Part shown: in pieces, positions 9,162 through 17,294 of the stretch
How the letters are laid out: each line of letters starts with the position of its first letter
How positions within the stretch are numbered: the stretch's first letter is position 1
Source: Candidatus Mailhella excrementigallinarum
GTDB taxonomy: Bacteria > Desulfobacterota > Desulfovibrionia > Desulfovibrionales > Desulfovibrionaceae
NCBI GenBank assembly: GCA_944324075.1
Contig: CALUUZ010000002.1
Location: 1 to 64,000 of the forward strand
Length of the DNA stretch: 64,000 bases
Direction: 5' to 3'
Notes under the pieces: generated by a model
What the model was told of the DNA's origin: nothing
Databases searched by the model: none
What the model saw: only the letters and a program-made list of their open reading frames with translations
Position numbers and translations under genes: made by a program

Positions 9162-9558
9162 CGAACTGTTTCTGTTCCCGGAGTCGTTCATCCTGCGCAT
9201 ATTGTTCCGCCTGTTTGGCTTTGAGTTTTTCCAGCGTTTTCTTGTCGATGGAGCGTTTCAGCAGTTCCCTGCGGGCGGCTTCCGCCGCGCTTTCCCAGTG
9301 ACGCACACGGGTAAGGGCTGTGGCGAGATCCATCCGCAGACCCTTGATGAAATTTTCCGCCAGCCAGCGTTCGTCCCGTTGCTGAGGAGTCAGACGCGCC
9401 ATGGCTTCGGTCTGCTCGTCAATCATGACGCGGAATCCGTCCGCCCGCCGCTGTTCGCGGAGGCGCTCCCCCTCCACTCTGGCCAGTTCTATCCTGGCCT
9501 GCTGTTCCAGCCGTTCACGGTAGTTCAGCACCTGTTCAAGGGAAAAACGGAAGGCCAT
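9121..9558 (-). CDS. fliJ: Flagellar export protein FliJ
   Basis: This 145-residue protein is almost entirely helical and charged, with MAFRFSLEQVLNYRERLEQQ at the start, the usual N-terminal pattern of FliJ. FliJ is the cytoplasmic coiled-coil stalk of the flagellar type III export ATPase, binding FliI and FlhA. AGGAG lies seven bases before the ATG. It forms a two-gene operon with motE. fliI and the rest of the flagellar cluster are not next to it, which is somewhat unusual because fliJ commonly follows fliI. Confidence 0.85.
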   Translation of the reverse strand: MAFRFSLEQVLNYRERLEQQARIELARVEGERLREQRRADGFRVMIDEQTEAMARLTPQQRDERWLAENFIKGLRMDLATALTRVRHWESAAEAARRELLKRSIDKKTLEKLKAKQAEQYAQDERLREQKQFDETASLRFKVSRY

Positions 9559-9699
9559 GACTTCTCCTGAATGTTACCCGGCCGTATCGTCAAAATTTCG
9601 TCAACCTTTGGAAGTCATGCAGAGAATAGCATATTTCGTGCCAAAGACATAATCCGTCGTCCGTGAAGACAGATGGCCTTGCGCGAAGCGTGTTGCTCT

Positions 9700-9915
9700 G
9701 CTTCGGCATCAGCATGTATCCAAGGCCGGATCGCCTGCGCCTTTGTGCGGTTTCACCGCTCGAAAGCCCCGCTCCGCGTGACTTTTCTTCCACGGCTTCC
9801 TTATGACGCTCGATTGGCCTTGCCGATATTCGCCCTCGCTTGCGTTCTGCGTTCAAAACGCTGCGTGCGCCTCCGGCGGTCAAGATTGTTTTCAGCACGA
9901 TTCTGCAACAGAGCG
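9700..9915. repeat. Intergenic repeat, family 2 (diverged copy)
   Basis: The block beginning CATGTATCCAAGGCCGG and ending near CTGCAACAGAGCGATGG resembles segments at 30911 onward and, inverted, 48160-48385. It fills most of the 489-base gap between the fliJ operon and the MarR gene; the remainder holds the marR promoter. Confidence 0.5.
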
Positions 9916-9931
9916 ATGGACGAAAACGGCT

Positions 9932-10020
9932 TGACAAAAATAACGGTTGCATATACACCTAAATTGCGGATGAAAAGTTCTTGCAGTTTTTGTGGGAATA
10001 AATTAGTTGCATAATCAACT
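9932..10020 (+). promoter_or_regulatory. marR promoter with two GTTGCATA operator sites
   Basis: TTGACA at 9932-9937 and TATACA at 9953-9958 (15-base spacer) form a sigma-70-type promoter. GTTGCATA at 9947-9954 overlaps the -10 element. A second copy lies in the inverted repeat AGTTGCATAATCAACT (10005-10020), between the expected transcript start and the ribosome binding site. That placement suits autorepression by the MarR protein encoded next. The same half-site forms the palindrome at 34674-34697. Confidence 0.6.
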
Positions 10021-10047
10021 TTTTTACCAGCCTGCAAGGAGTATCCC

Positions 10048-10524
10048 GTGAATGATTTCCAGTATGACCCGTACAAGTCGCTCGGTTTTTTGGCCAACGC
10101 CGCCAGCCGTCTGTTGAGCAAGCATCTGACCCGCGAGTTTGAGGCCATCGGGCTGAACGTCACCGCGGAACAATGGAACGTTCTTGTCCAGTTGTGGATC
10201 TGTGACGGGCGCAACCAACTGGAAATTGCGGAGGAGCTGATGCTGGAGAAATCCAGTGTGAGCCGCCTTGTGGACGGGCTTGAGAAAAAACGGCTCGTCA
10301 GCAGGCAGAAGGGCGAGGACGCCCGCAACAATTATATCTGTCTTACGGATTACGGACGCAGCATGCGGGATCAGAGCGTGGAAATAGGTCATGCCCTGCT
10401 TGAAAGGGTTCAGACAGGACTTGACGAGAGTGAGCTTGCCGCGGCCCGGCGGGTTCTGACGGCGTTCTGCAGCAGCCTCCGGCCCGGAAGAAAGAGCTGT
10501 ATGTCGGCAAGGGAGCAGGAGTGA
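10048..10524 (+). CDS. MarR family transcriptional regulator
   Basis: This 158-residue winged-helix protein has the MarR layout: helix-turn-helix LEIAEELMLEKSSVSRLVDGLEKK followed by the wing basic motif KGEDARNNYICLTDYGR. The start is a GTG at 10048 with AAGGAG six bases upstream; the ATG just after it is out of frame. Its stop overlaps the start of the next gene, so regulator and catabolic genes are co-transcribed. MarR proteins usually repress their own operon until a small, often aromatic or unsaturated acid binds; that ligand class would suit the reductases downstream but is inference. Confidence 0.88.
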   Translation: MNDFQYDPYKSLGFLANAASRLLSKHLTREFEAIGLNVTAEQWNVLVQLWICDGRNQLEIAEELMLEKSSVSRLVDGLEKKRLVSRQKGEDARNNYICLTDYGRSMRDQSVEIGHALLERVQTGLDESELAAARRVLTAFCSSLRPGRKSCMSAREQE

Positions 10525-11918
10525 AGACGGAATACACGAAAAAACTGGCGCATTATGCCGCAAGTCTTTCCTTTGAAGATTTGCCGGAAGATGTTGTTAT
10601 TCAGGCCAAGCGCATTGCCATGCATACCGCCGGAGTGGCTCTTGCCGCGTCCTCCACGACTATCGGCGGCAAGGCGCTGGCTTACGGGCGCAGTCTTGCC
10701 GCTTCCGCGCGCGAAGCCAGTGTCATCGGCTGCGGCGAAAAACTGTCGGTTGGTGCGGCCGCTCTGGTCAACGGTGCGCTTACCGATTGTCTGGACTGGG
10801 AAGATTGCAGTTGGACGGGGCATCCTTCCGCCTGCGCCGTTCCCACCGCATATGCCGTGGCGGAACATCTCGGAGCGAGCGGCAGGGAGTTTCTGCTGGC
10901 ACTGGTAACGGCATATGAGGTGTATGAGCGCATTGCCATGTCGGTACAGCCCGGCGACAATTTCGGCTGGCTTTCCAAGGGCTGGGGGCTGACAAGCTGG
11001 TCGATTTACGCTTCGGCCATTGCCGCGGGCAAACTGCTCAGGCTGGACGCCGGGCGTATGGAGAACCTGATCGGCATTGCCGGGGCGCTTACGCCCGCCA
11101 TTAATGCCACCACACACTTGAGCCGCAGCGATTTCTATCATTACCAGTGGGGGCTGAACAACTACTCGGGCATTGCCGGAGCCATGCTTGCGCGGAGCGG
11201 CATCAGCCCCATGCCCGGTTATCTGGATGGCGATACCGGCTACTGGGTGACCATGACCGACGAATGCAAGTGGGACTGGCTCGACAGGGATCTGGGCGGG
11301 CGCTACCTGATCATGGAAACGCTGTTCAAGCACTGGCCTACCAATATGTGGATTCAGCAGGCGCTCGACGGCACGGCGGAGCTGGTTCGCAAATATCGTG
11401 TTCTGCCCGGCGACGTTGCCGAGGTTGTCGTGAATCCGGTGGTGGAAAACCGCATGATCGCCATGCCCGAAGGGTATCCGAGCATGGTGGACGCACAGTT
11501 CAGCATTCCCTACTGCGTTTCGGTTCTTATCCATGACCCGGATGCCGGGCCCCAGTGGTATGAGGAAAGCCGCCGCAGAGACAGATCCGTGGTTGACCTT
11601 TCCCTCCGCGTACGCGCCGAAGGGCCGACGCTGTACCTCAAGGAAGCCTTTGAGCGTTTCCAGCGCGGCGAATACCCCGAATATTCCGTGAGCATTCTGC
11701 TGAAGGACGGTCGCAGGCTTTTTCAGGCCGTGCCTCTGCCCAAGGGGCATCCCCGGAACATGTTCAGTCAGGATGAATTCGAGGCGGACTTCATGCGTCG
11801 GGCAGTCCCCGCCCTGCCGGAAGGCAGGGCCCGCTCCGCCGTGGATATGATCATGAACGTGGATACCGCGCCGGATATCCGCGAATTGATGCGGACGCTG
11901 TCAGGAGCGGACAGATAG
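10521..11918 (+). CDS. MmgE/PrpD family protein
   Basis: This 465-residue protein belongs to the MmgE/PrpD fold, which includes 2-methylcitrate dehydratase, cis-aconitate decarboxylase and iminodisuccinate epimerase. Visible landmarks are GALTDCLDWEDCSWTGHPSA early in the helical domain, AITPAINATTHLSRSD-type helices and GYPSMVDAQFSIPYCVSVLI late in the protein. It starts with GTG overlapping the marR stop. The family acts on small di- and tricarboxylates by lyase, hydratase or epimerase chemistry, and a tricarboxylate-type transporter is encoded downstream. The exact reaction cannot be assigned from sequence alone. Confidence 0.8.
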   Translation: MKTEYTKKLAHYAASLSFEDLPEDVVIQAKRIAMHTAGVALAASSTTIGGKALAYGRSLAASAREASVIGCGEKLSVGAAALVNGALTDCLDWEDCSWTGHPSACAVPTAYAVAEHLGASGREFLLALVTAYEVYERIAMSVQPGDNFGWLSKGWGLTSWSIYASAIAAGKLLRLDAGRMENLIGIAGALTPAINATTHLSRSDFYHYQWGLNNYSGIAGAMLARSGISPMPGYLDGDTGYWVTMTDECKWDWLDRDLGGRYLIMETLFKHWPTNMWIQQALDGTAELVRKYRVLPGDVAEVVVNPVVENRMIAMPEGYPSMVDAQFSIPYCVSVLIHDPDAGPQWYEESRRRDRSVVDLSLRVRAEGPTLYLKEAFERFQRGEYPEYSVSILLKDGRRLFQAVPLPKGHPRNMFSQDEFEADFMRRAVPALPEGRARSAVDMIMNVDTAPDIRELMRTLSGADR

Positions 11919-11973
11919 TTTCTCAATGTTGAAATGTCCGTGAAAAGGGAACGCCGCATGAGGAGGTTTGGGC

Positions 11974-13095
11974 ATGGCGCGCAAATTGACGATCATGGGG
12001 GCTGGAGGCACGGGACTGGCGCTTGCCGCCGAATGGACGCTCGCCGGGCATGACGTGACGCTGTATGACGATTCCGAACACGAGGATATTCTCGCCGCTG
12101 TCCGCCGGACCGGCCATATCGAGGCGGATCGCCCGGAAGGAAAGCTGAAGGCGCCTGCGCCCGCAACGGTGGTCGGACATGACAGACTGGCCCTCCATGC
12201 TGCGGATACGGAGCTTTTTGCGTTCTGCTGCACAGCGTGGCGGCAAGAGGCCATGATCGAGGCTGTGCTGCCGTTTCTGAGGGATGGCCAGGCATTGCTG
12301 TTCGCTCCCGGAAATGCCGGTTCGCTGCGTTTCCGCCGCATGCTCGGGGAGTATGGCGTCCGCTCCGGGAGGATGCCGCAGGTCGTTGTCGGAGAGATGG
12401 AAGGCAACTGGTTCCCCTGTCGCCGTACCGGCCCCGCCTCTGTGTTCCAGGCTCTCCCCCTTGCTCCGCACGCCGTGGCGGCCTTTCCCGCGGTTGATAC
12501 GCCGCGGTTGGTGAAGCGCCTTGAGGGGCTGCTGGAAGCTCGGCCCGGAACCTGTGTTCTGGAAGCCGCCCTGAATTCTCCCAATGTGGTCATTCATCTG
12601 GCGGCTTCTCTGCTCAATATCGGGGGAATGGAGAAAAAAGGGAAGGGCTTTTGTCTGTTCCGCGATGGCCTGACCCCTGCGGTCTGTTCCGTCGTGGAGA
12701 AGGTGAATGCTGAAAAGGAAGCGGTATTCGCCGCGTACGGATGGACGCCGCGCTCACCTCTTGCCCTGTTGCGGGAGATCATGCGGGGCGAGCCTTCGGA
12801 GGGCCTGCGGCGCTTCGTTTCCCTGTCCGGCCCGGACGGGCCGGAGCATCGTTACCTCAGAGAAGACGCGATGTGCGGCGCAAGCCTGCTGCACCAGTCG
12901 GGAAGGCTGGCGGGGGTGGAGACTCCCGTGCTTGATGCCGCCCTGACGCTGGCCGGAGTTCTGCATGGCTGTGAATATATGGGAGAGAAAGGGCAGGGCG
13001 TCACCCTGCGTTCTCTCGGCTTTTCGGGAAAAAAAACGGAGGAGCTGAACGACTTTCTGACTGAACAAGGAGAGAAGGATGCCTCCTGTCATTGA
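11974..13095 (+). CDS. Opine (octopine/nopaline) dehydrogenase-like oxidoreductase
   Basis: This 373-residue protein has an N-terminal Rossmann fold (GAGGTGLALAAEW) and a helical C-terminal domain containing ALNSPNVVIHLAASLLNIG, the signature region of the NAD/NADP octopine/nopaline dehydrogenase family, which joins or splits amino acids and 2-keto acids. The ATG at 11974 is chosen because AGGAGG ends seven bases before it; a TTG two codons earlier is less likely. It overlaps the ferredoxin gene by 17 bases. Many distant members of this family have unknown substrates, and the partner genes here are oxidoreductases, so a role as an opine enzyme is not certain. Confidence 0.75.
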   Translation: MARKLTIMGAGGTGLALAAEWTLAGHDVTLYDDSEHEDILAAVRRTGHIEADRPEGKLKAPAPATVVGHDRLALHAADTELFAFCCTAWRQEAMIEAVLPFLRDGQALLFAPGNAGSLRFRRMLGEYGVRSGRMPQVVVGEMEGNWFPCRRTGPASVFQALPLAPHAVAAFPAVDTPRLVKRLEGLLEARPGTCVLEAALNSPNVVIHLAASLLNIGGMEKKGKGFCLFRDGLTPAVCSVVEKVNAEKEAVFAAYGWTPRSPLALLREIMRGEPSEGLRRFVSLSGPDGPEHRYLREDAMCGASLLHQSGRLAGVETPVLDAALTLAGVLHGCEYMGEKGQGVTLRSLGFSGKKTEELNDFLTEQGEKDASCH

Positions 13096-13321
13096 TCGTG
13101 AAAAATGCGTGGGGTGCGGCACCTGTGCGGATATCTGCAATTCGCACATTTTTCTGCATGAACCGGACAAGGACAGGGTTCCGCGGGTCAGGTTTCCGGA
13201 TGAATGCTGGCATTGCGATTCCTGCGTGCTGGACTGCCCTGCCGGAGCCGTAAGGCTGAGGATTCCCCTGCCCTTCATGATGCTGCATGTAGCGTCCGAA
13301 AGTTTGAGGAGACAGTCATGA
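13079..13321 (+). CDS. AprB-like 2x[4Fe-4S] ferredoxin, locus A
   Basis: This 80-residue ferredoxin begins MPPVIDREKC and has two cluster motifs, CVGCGTCADIC and CWHCDSCVLDCP, enough for two [4Fe-4S] clusters. The second, with Trp after the first Cys, resembles the beta subunit of APS reductase, although AprB has an extra C-terminal tail. ATGA overlap with the next gene indicates translational coupling, so it most likely carries electrons to or from that flavoprotein. Near-identical ferredoxins accompany flavoproteins at 32832-33086 and 35184-35405. Confidence 0.88.
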   Translation: MPPVIDREKCVGCGTCADICNSHIFLHEPDKDRVPRVRFPDECWHCDSCVLDCPAGAVRLRIPLPFMMLHVASESLRRQS

Positions 13322-15006
13322 TTCCTGTCAAAGCTGTGCTGGAAGCTGACCTTGCTGTGGTGGGCGGAGGCATCGGCGGGTTGATGGCGGCCATTTCCGC
13401 AGCGGAAGCCGGAGCGGAAAAGGTGATCGTTCTGGAAAAGGCCCATGTGCGCCGCAGCGGTTCGGGCGCGACGGGCAATGATCATTTCCGCTGCTTTCTT
13501 CCTGAATATCACAAGACGCTGGATTCCATTCTTCAGCAGACCCTGAACAGTCCCATCGGCATGACGCGCGATCCCGTCATTCTGCGGCAAAGCCTGGAAA
13601 AAAGCTTTGAACTGGTGCGGATGTGGGAAGAGTGGGGGATCAATATGCGCCCCACCGGCAAATACGAGTTTATGGGCCATGCGTTTCCCGGCAGACTGCG
13701 GCCGTCCCTTAAATATGACGGCCGCAATCAGAAAGCGGTGCTCATGACGCAGGCGAAGAAGCGCGGGGTACGGATTTTCAATCACCATCCCGCGCTGGAT
13801 CTGTGCGTTGCGGAGGAAGACGGCGCGCGCCGGGTGACGGGGGTTCTCGCTCTGGATATGAGCGTTCCGGAACCGGCCTTTGTCCTGGTTCGGGCAAAGA
13901 CGGTGCTGCTGGCTACCGGCCTGACACACCGCATGTATCTTACCGGCCCCACGCCGGCATATATGTTCAATACCTCGCATTGTCCGAACTGTGCCGGCGG
14001 GCAGGCGCTGGCGTGGCGGGCGGGAGCGCGGCTCGTGAACATGGAGATCCCCTATGTGCACGCGGGTCCCAAATATTTCGCGCGGGCGGGCAAGGCCACC
14101 TGGATCGGCGTGTACCGCTACCCCGACGGACGTCCCGTGGGGCCGTTCATCACCAGGCCTGACGTGGTGTACGGCGATATTACCGGCGATGTCTGGAACA
14201 GCGCGTTCACGGATGTTCTGCTCGACGGCAGCGGCCCCGTCTATCAGGACTGTTCCGGCGCATCTTCGGAGGAGTTGGCCTTCATGCGCGGGGCCATGTT
14301 CTCCGAGGGGCTGAGCGCCATGGTGCATTACATGGACGAGCATGAGCTTGACCCGGGAAAGCATGCCTTCGAGTTCATGCAGTATGAGCCTACCTTCCAC
14401 GGGCGCGGCGTTGAGGTGAAGCCCGACGCGGAAACCAGCGTGTCCGGCCTGTTCGCGGCAGGGGATATGGTCGGCAACGGGGGCGCGGGCATTTCTCCGG
14501 CTGCCTACCTCGGTTGGACAGGCGGGGAACATGCGGCGAAAAAGGCCGCAGTGCTGTCCTTCACGAATATTGAAGACGACCCGGCGCTGAAGGAGCGTAT
14601 GGAGCTGTTTTCTTCTTTCCTGAAAAGGGAGGAGGGGCCGGACTGGAAGGAAGCCAATTTCGCGCTTCAGCAGATCATGAGCGATTACGCGCCCGCCGGA
14701 CCTCATCGGGTACGTTCCGCCACGCTGCTGCGCGCGGGCATGGAATACCTTGAACAGTTGAGGGCGGAGGCTTTTTCGCATCTCAGGGCCGGATGTTCGC
14801 ATACGCTGATGCGCACGGGGGAAGTGCTGGATCTGCTCGATTGCGCGCGGGCGGTTCTGCATGCGGCTCTGGCGAGAGAAGAAAGCAGGGCCGGACACAG
14901 GCGTTCGGATTTCCGTTTCACCAATCCCCTGCTCAACTCCAGACAGCTCAACGTCTGGCTGGAAGGCGGCGAAGTAAAAACCGGCTTTCGCGACAAATGG
15001 ATGTAG
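13318..15006 (+). CDS. AprA/fumarate-reductase-type FAD oxidoreductase, locus A
   Basis: This 562-residue flavoprotein starts with a dinucleotide-binding motif (VVGGGIGGLMAAISAAEAG) and then RRSGSGATGNDHFRC, the region that wraps the FAD. RAGKATWIGVYRYPDGRPVG and a C-terminal helical domain follow. It resembles the alpha subunit of APS reductase and fumarate-reductase flavoproteins, but lacks the RSGAVAQG-type sequence I associate with true AprA, so APS is unlikely to be the substrate. The ATG at 13318 overlaps the ferredoxin stop and has GAGGAG in front. No signal peptide is present, so it should act in the cytoplasm. The substrate is unknown, probably the compound brought in by the adjacent transporter. 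Confidence 0.82.
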   Translation: MIPVKAVLEADLAVVGGGIGGLMAAISAAEAGAEKVIVLEKAHVRRSGSGATGNDHFRCFLPEYHKTLDSILQQTLNSPIGMTRDPVILRQSLEKSFELVRMWEEWGINMRPTGKYEFMGHAFPGRLRPSLKYDGRNQKAVLMTQAKKRGVRIFNHHPALDLCVAEEDGARRVTGVLALDMSVPEPAFVLVRAKTVLLATGLTHRMYLTGPTPAYMFNTSHCPNCAGGQALAWRAGARLVNMEIPYVHAGPKYFARAGKATWIGVYRYPDGRPVGPFITRPDVVYGDITGDVWNSAFTDVLLDGSGPVYQDCSGASSEELAFMRGAMFSEGLSAMVHYMDEHELDPGKHAFEFMQYEPTFHGRGVEVKPDAETSVSGLFAAGDMVGNGGAGISPAAYLGWTGGEHAAKKAAVLSFTNIEDDPALKERMELFSSFLKREEGPDWKEANFALQQIMSDYAPAGPHRVRSATLLRAGMEYLEQLRAEAFSHLRAGCSHTLMRTGEVLDLLDCARAVLHAALAREESRAGHRRSDFRFTNPLLNSRQLNVWLEGGEVKTGFRDKWM

Positions 15007-15040
15007 GGTGCGGAAGCCGTTGCAGTTTTGAGGAGTTGTT

Positions 15041-17074
15041 ATGGACGCCATATTGAGCGGTTTCCTGAATTGTCTGGAGCCGTTGCATCTCGTGACCATG
15101 CTGCTTTCCGTTGTGCTGGGCGTCATCGTCGGGGCGCTGCCGGGATTCGGGGCGGCAACCGGACTTATTCTCGTTCTTCCTCTTACCTACTCCATGGATT
15201 CCAGTATCGCCCTGGTTGCTCTGGTGGGCGTGTATGCAGGAGCGGAATATGGCGGCTCCATTTCCGCAATTCTGCTGAACACGCCGGGCACGGCCTCAGC
15301 CGTGGTGACGGCCTTTGACGGCTTTCCCATGGCACATGAGGGCAGGCCGCGCGAAGCATTGCTGTATTCCAATGTGGCTTCGACAATCGGCGGAATTGTG
15401 GGCGGGCTGGTCATGCTGATCTTTCTGCCGGTGCTGATCAATTTTGCCTTTCTGTTCGGCGCGGGGGAAATCTTCTTCATGGCGCTGCTCGGCCTTACCC
15501 TGATAGGCACGGTAAGCAACGGTGATCTGCCCAAGGGCATATCCTCCATCGCCATCGGCATCCTGCTCAGTACCGTGGGGGCCGACGCCACATCGGGCGT
15601 TCCGCGCTTCTATTTCAATTCCAACAGCCTGTTTTCGGGAATTCCGAATATTCCGGTCATGCTTGGTCTTTTTTCCCTGCCCTTCCTCATGCAGGGAATT
15701 ATCTCGCGGCGGCCGGACGCGCAGCAGGTGCATTTTCCCGCCGCGGGCATGAGGGACAATGCGCGGCTCTTCTGCCGCACATTGCGCGAGGTGCTGGGGC
15801 GCATGAAGATTATCGTGCTGCGTTCCTCGCTCATGGGTATTCTCATCGGCATCATCCCCGGCGTGGGGGCAACGGTGTCGACGTTCCTGGCGTATTCCAC
15901 AGCGAAAGATTCCTCTCCGACGCCTGAACGTTTCGGCAAGGGCGCGCCGGAGGGCATAGTCGCGCCGGAATCGGCCAATAATGCGCTGGTGGGCGGTTCG
16001 CTCATCCCCGTGCTGAGCCTCGGCATTCCCGGTTCTCCCGCCGCCGCGGTGTTCATGGGGGCGATTTTCATGCACGGCATGATGCCCGGCCCCAGTTTCA
16101 TGGAGCATGAGCCTGTTCTTGTCTACACCGTTGTGTGCGCGGTCATTGTGGCGTCCCTGCTGCAGTTTGTGCTCGGCATGTGCGGTATAGGGTTCCTCGC
16201 CAACATCCTCAGGGTTCCGCTGCATTTCCTCGTGCCTGCTGTCATCGCCGTCTGTGCGATCGGAGCCTATTCGATGCGCGGCATAGGGTTTGACATTGAA
16301 CTTTTCGTTCTTTTCGGAATACTCGGTTTCTTTTTTGTCAGGATGAACTACAGCATCTCCGCCGTGATGCTGGGCATGATACTGGGAAAAATCACCGAGG
16401 TTTCCCTTGTCGAAGCGATCAATATTTCCGCTTCGCGCGGCGGTTTGTGGGCCTATTTCACCGGGAGGCCCCTGTCCATTGTCCTGTTCGCTGTTTTCGT
16501 CGTCTATCTGGCGTATGTGATCGTCAGCGGATACCGGCGCGGCAGAAAGAGCAGAGATATGGCGAAGGATGAAGCCTCCCTCCGTATCCCGACGCTCTTT
16601 CAGGGGATGCGCCGCTGCGATTTCGGCATGGGCTGTCTGCTCCTGGCCTGCGGCGCGGCCCTGACGCCCGAGGCTCTTTCTTATCCTGACAACTCCAGAA
16701 TTTTTCCTCTCCTGGCCCTGGGGCTTCTGTTCGCGGGGAGCGCGGCCGTATGCCTGCGGGCGCTGTTCATGCCCGGCGCTTACGCGGGAGCCGTCGACGG
16801 GCCTTTCGCCTCAATCATGGGGCCGCGTGCGGCTGTGATGTTTGCCTTCGTGGTTGTTTATACGGCGGTCATGCTGCTGGTAGGGTTCTATTTCAGCACG
16901 CTGCTTTTTGTGCTGGTGATGAGCCTTTACATCCGGCGTCTCAGGGGAAGCCGCTTGGAAGGCCGGATGCTGTTCGTACGCCATGCCGCATTTTCCTTCG
17001 TCTATACGCTGGCATTGTGGTTCGTGTTTTCGGAAATATTTCTCCTGCAGATGCCCGGCAGGCTGACGCTCTGA
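15041..17074 (+). CDS. tctA: Tripartite tricarboxylate transporter permease, fused TctA-TctB
   Basis: This 677-residue protein carries the TctA family signature GALPGFGAATGLILVLPLTY near residues 27-46 and AEYGGSISAILLNTPGTASA soon after, followed by many membrane helices to about residue 500. Residues from about 520 to the end (RRCDFGMGCLLLACGAALTP onward) form a four-helix TctB-like domain that is normally a separate small subunit. The ATG has GAGGAG upstream. With the TctC protein at 19381 it makes a complete secondary importer for carboxylates driven by ion gradients. The fusion is uncommon but not unique. Confidence 0.88.
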   Translation: MDAILSGFLNCLEPLHLVTMLLSVVLGVIVGALPGFGAATGLILVLPLTYSMDSSIALVALVGVYAGAEYGGSISAILLNTPGTASAVVTAFDGFPMAHEGRPREALLYSNVASTIGGIVGGLVMLIFLPVLINFAFLFGAGEIFFMALLGLTLIGTVSNGDLPKGISSIAIGILLSTVGADATSGVPRFYFNSNSLFSGIPNIPVMLGLFSLPFLMQGIISRRPDAQQVHFPAAGMRDNARLFCRTLREVLGRMKIIVLRSSLMGILIGIIPGVGATVSTFLAYSTAKDSSPTPERFGKGAPEGIVAPESANNALVGGSLIPVLSLGIPGSPAAAVFMGAIFMHGMMPGPSFMEHEPVLVYTVVCAVIVASLLQFVLGMCGIGFLANILRVPLHFLVPAVIAVCAIGAYSMRGIGFDIELFVLFGILGFFFVRMNYSISAVMLGMILGKITEVSLVEAINISASRGGLWAYFTGRPLSIVLFAVFVVYLAYVIVSGYRRGRKSRDMAKDEASLRIPTLFQGMRRCDFGMGCLLLACGAALTPEALSYPDNSRIFPLLALGLLFAGSAAVCLRALFMPGAYAGAVDGPFASIMGPRAAVMFAFVVVYTAVMLLVGFYFSTLLFVLVMSLYIRRLRGSRLEGRMLFVRHAAFSFVYTLALWFVFSEIFLLQMPGRLTL

Positions 17075-17116
17075 GAAGCGCCGCGGGCGCGTACGGCAGG
17101 GTAATGTAACCGCATC

Positions 17117-17265
17117 CGCAAAGCGCTTTGCTCTGACGGCCAGGGGCTCCGCGACGCCTTCTTCTCCCGTGTCGCCGCAATTCGCTTGCGGCGTAGAGCT
17201 GCGGCTTCAGGCGTGAAACCTGCGAGTCGGAACATGGGGGCTGGCCGGCAGATATGTTCAATCGC
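17117..17265 (+). repeat. Intergenic repeat, family 1
   Basis: This copy contains CAATTCGCTTGCGGCGTAGA, GGCTTCAGGCGTGAAACCTG and GGCTGGCCGGCAGATAT, shared with 51983-52150 and in part with 56733-56895. It fills the 220-base gap between tctAB and the first OYE-type reductase. Confidence 0.65.
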
Positions 17266-17294
17266 AAAAAGCCCCAGGGAAAGCGAGGTTGACC

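Noticed and set aside
12754-15126. A 790-codon antisense frame across the ferredoxin and flavoprotein of locus A
   Set aside because: It spans several real genes and intergenic starts on the opposite strand; no recognisable domain.
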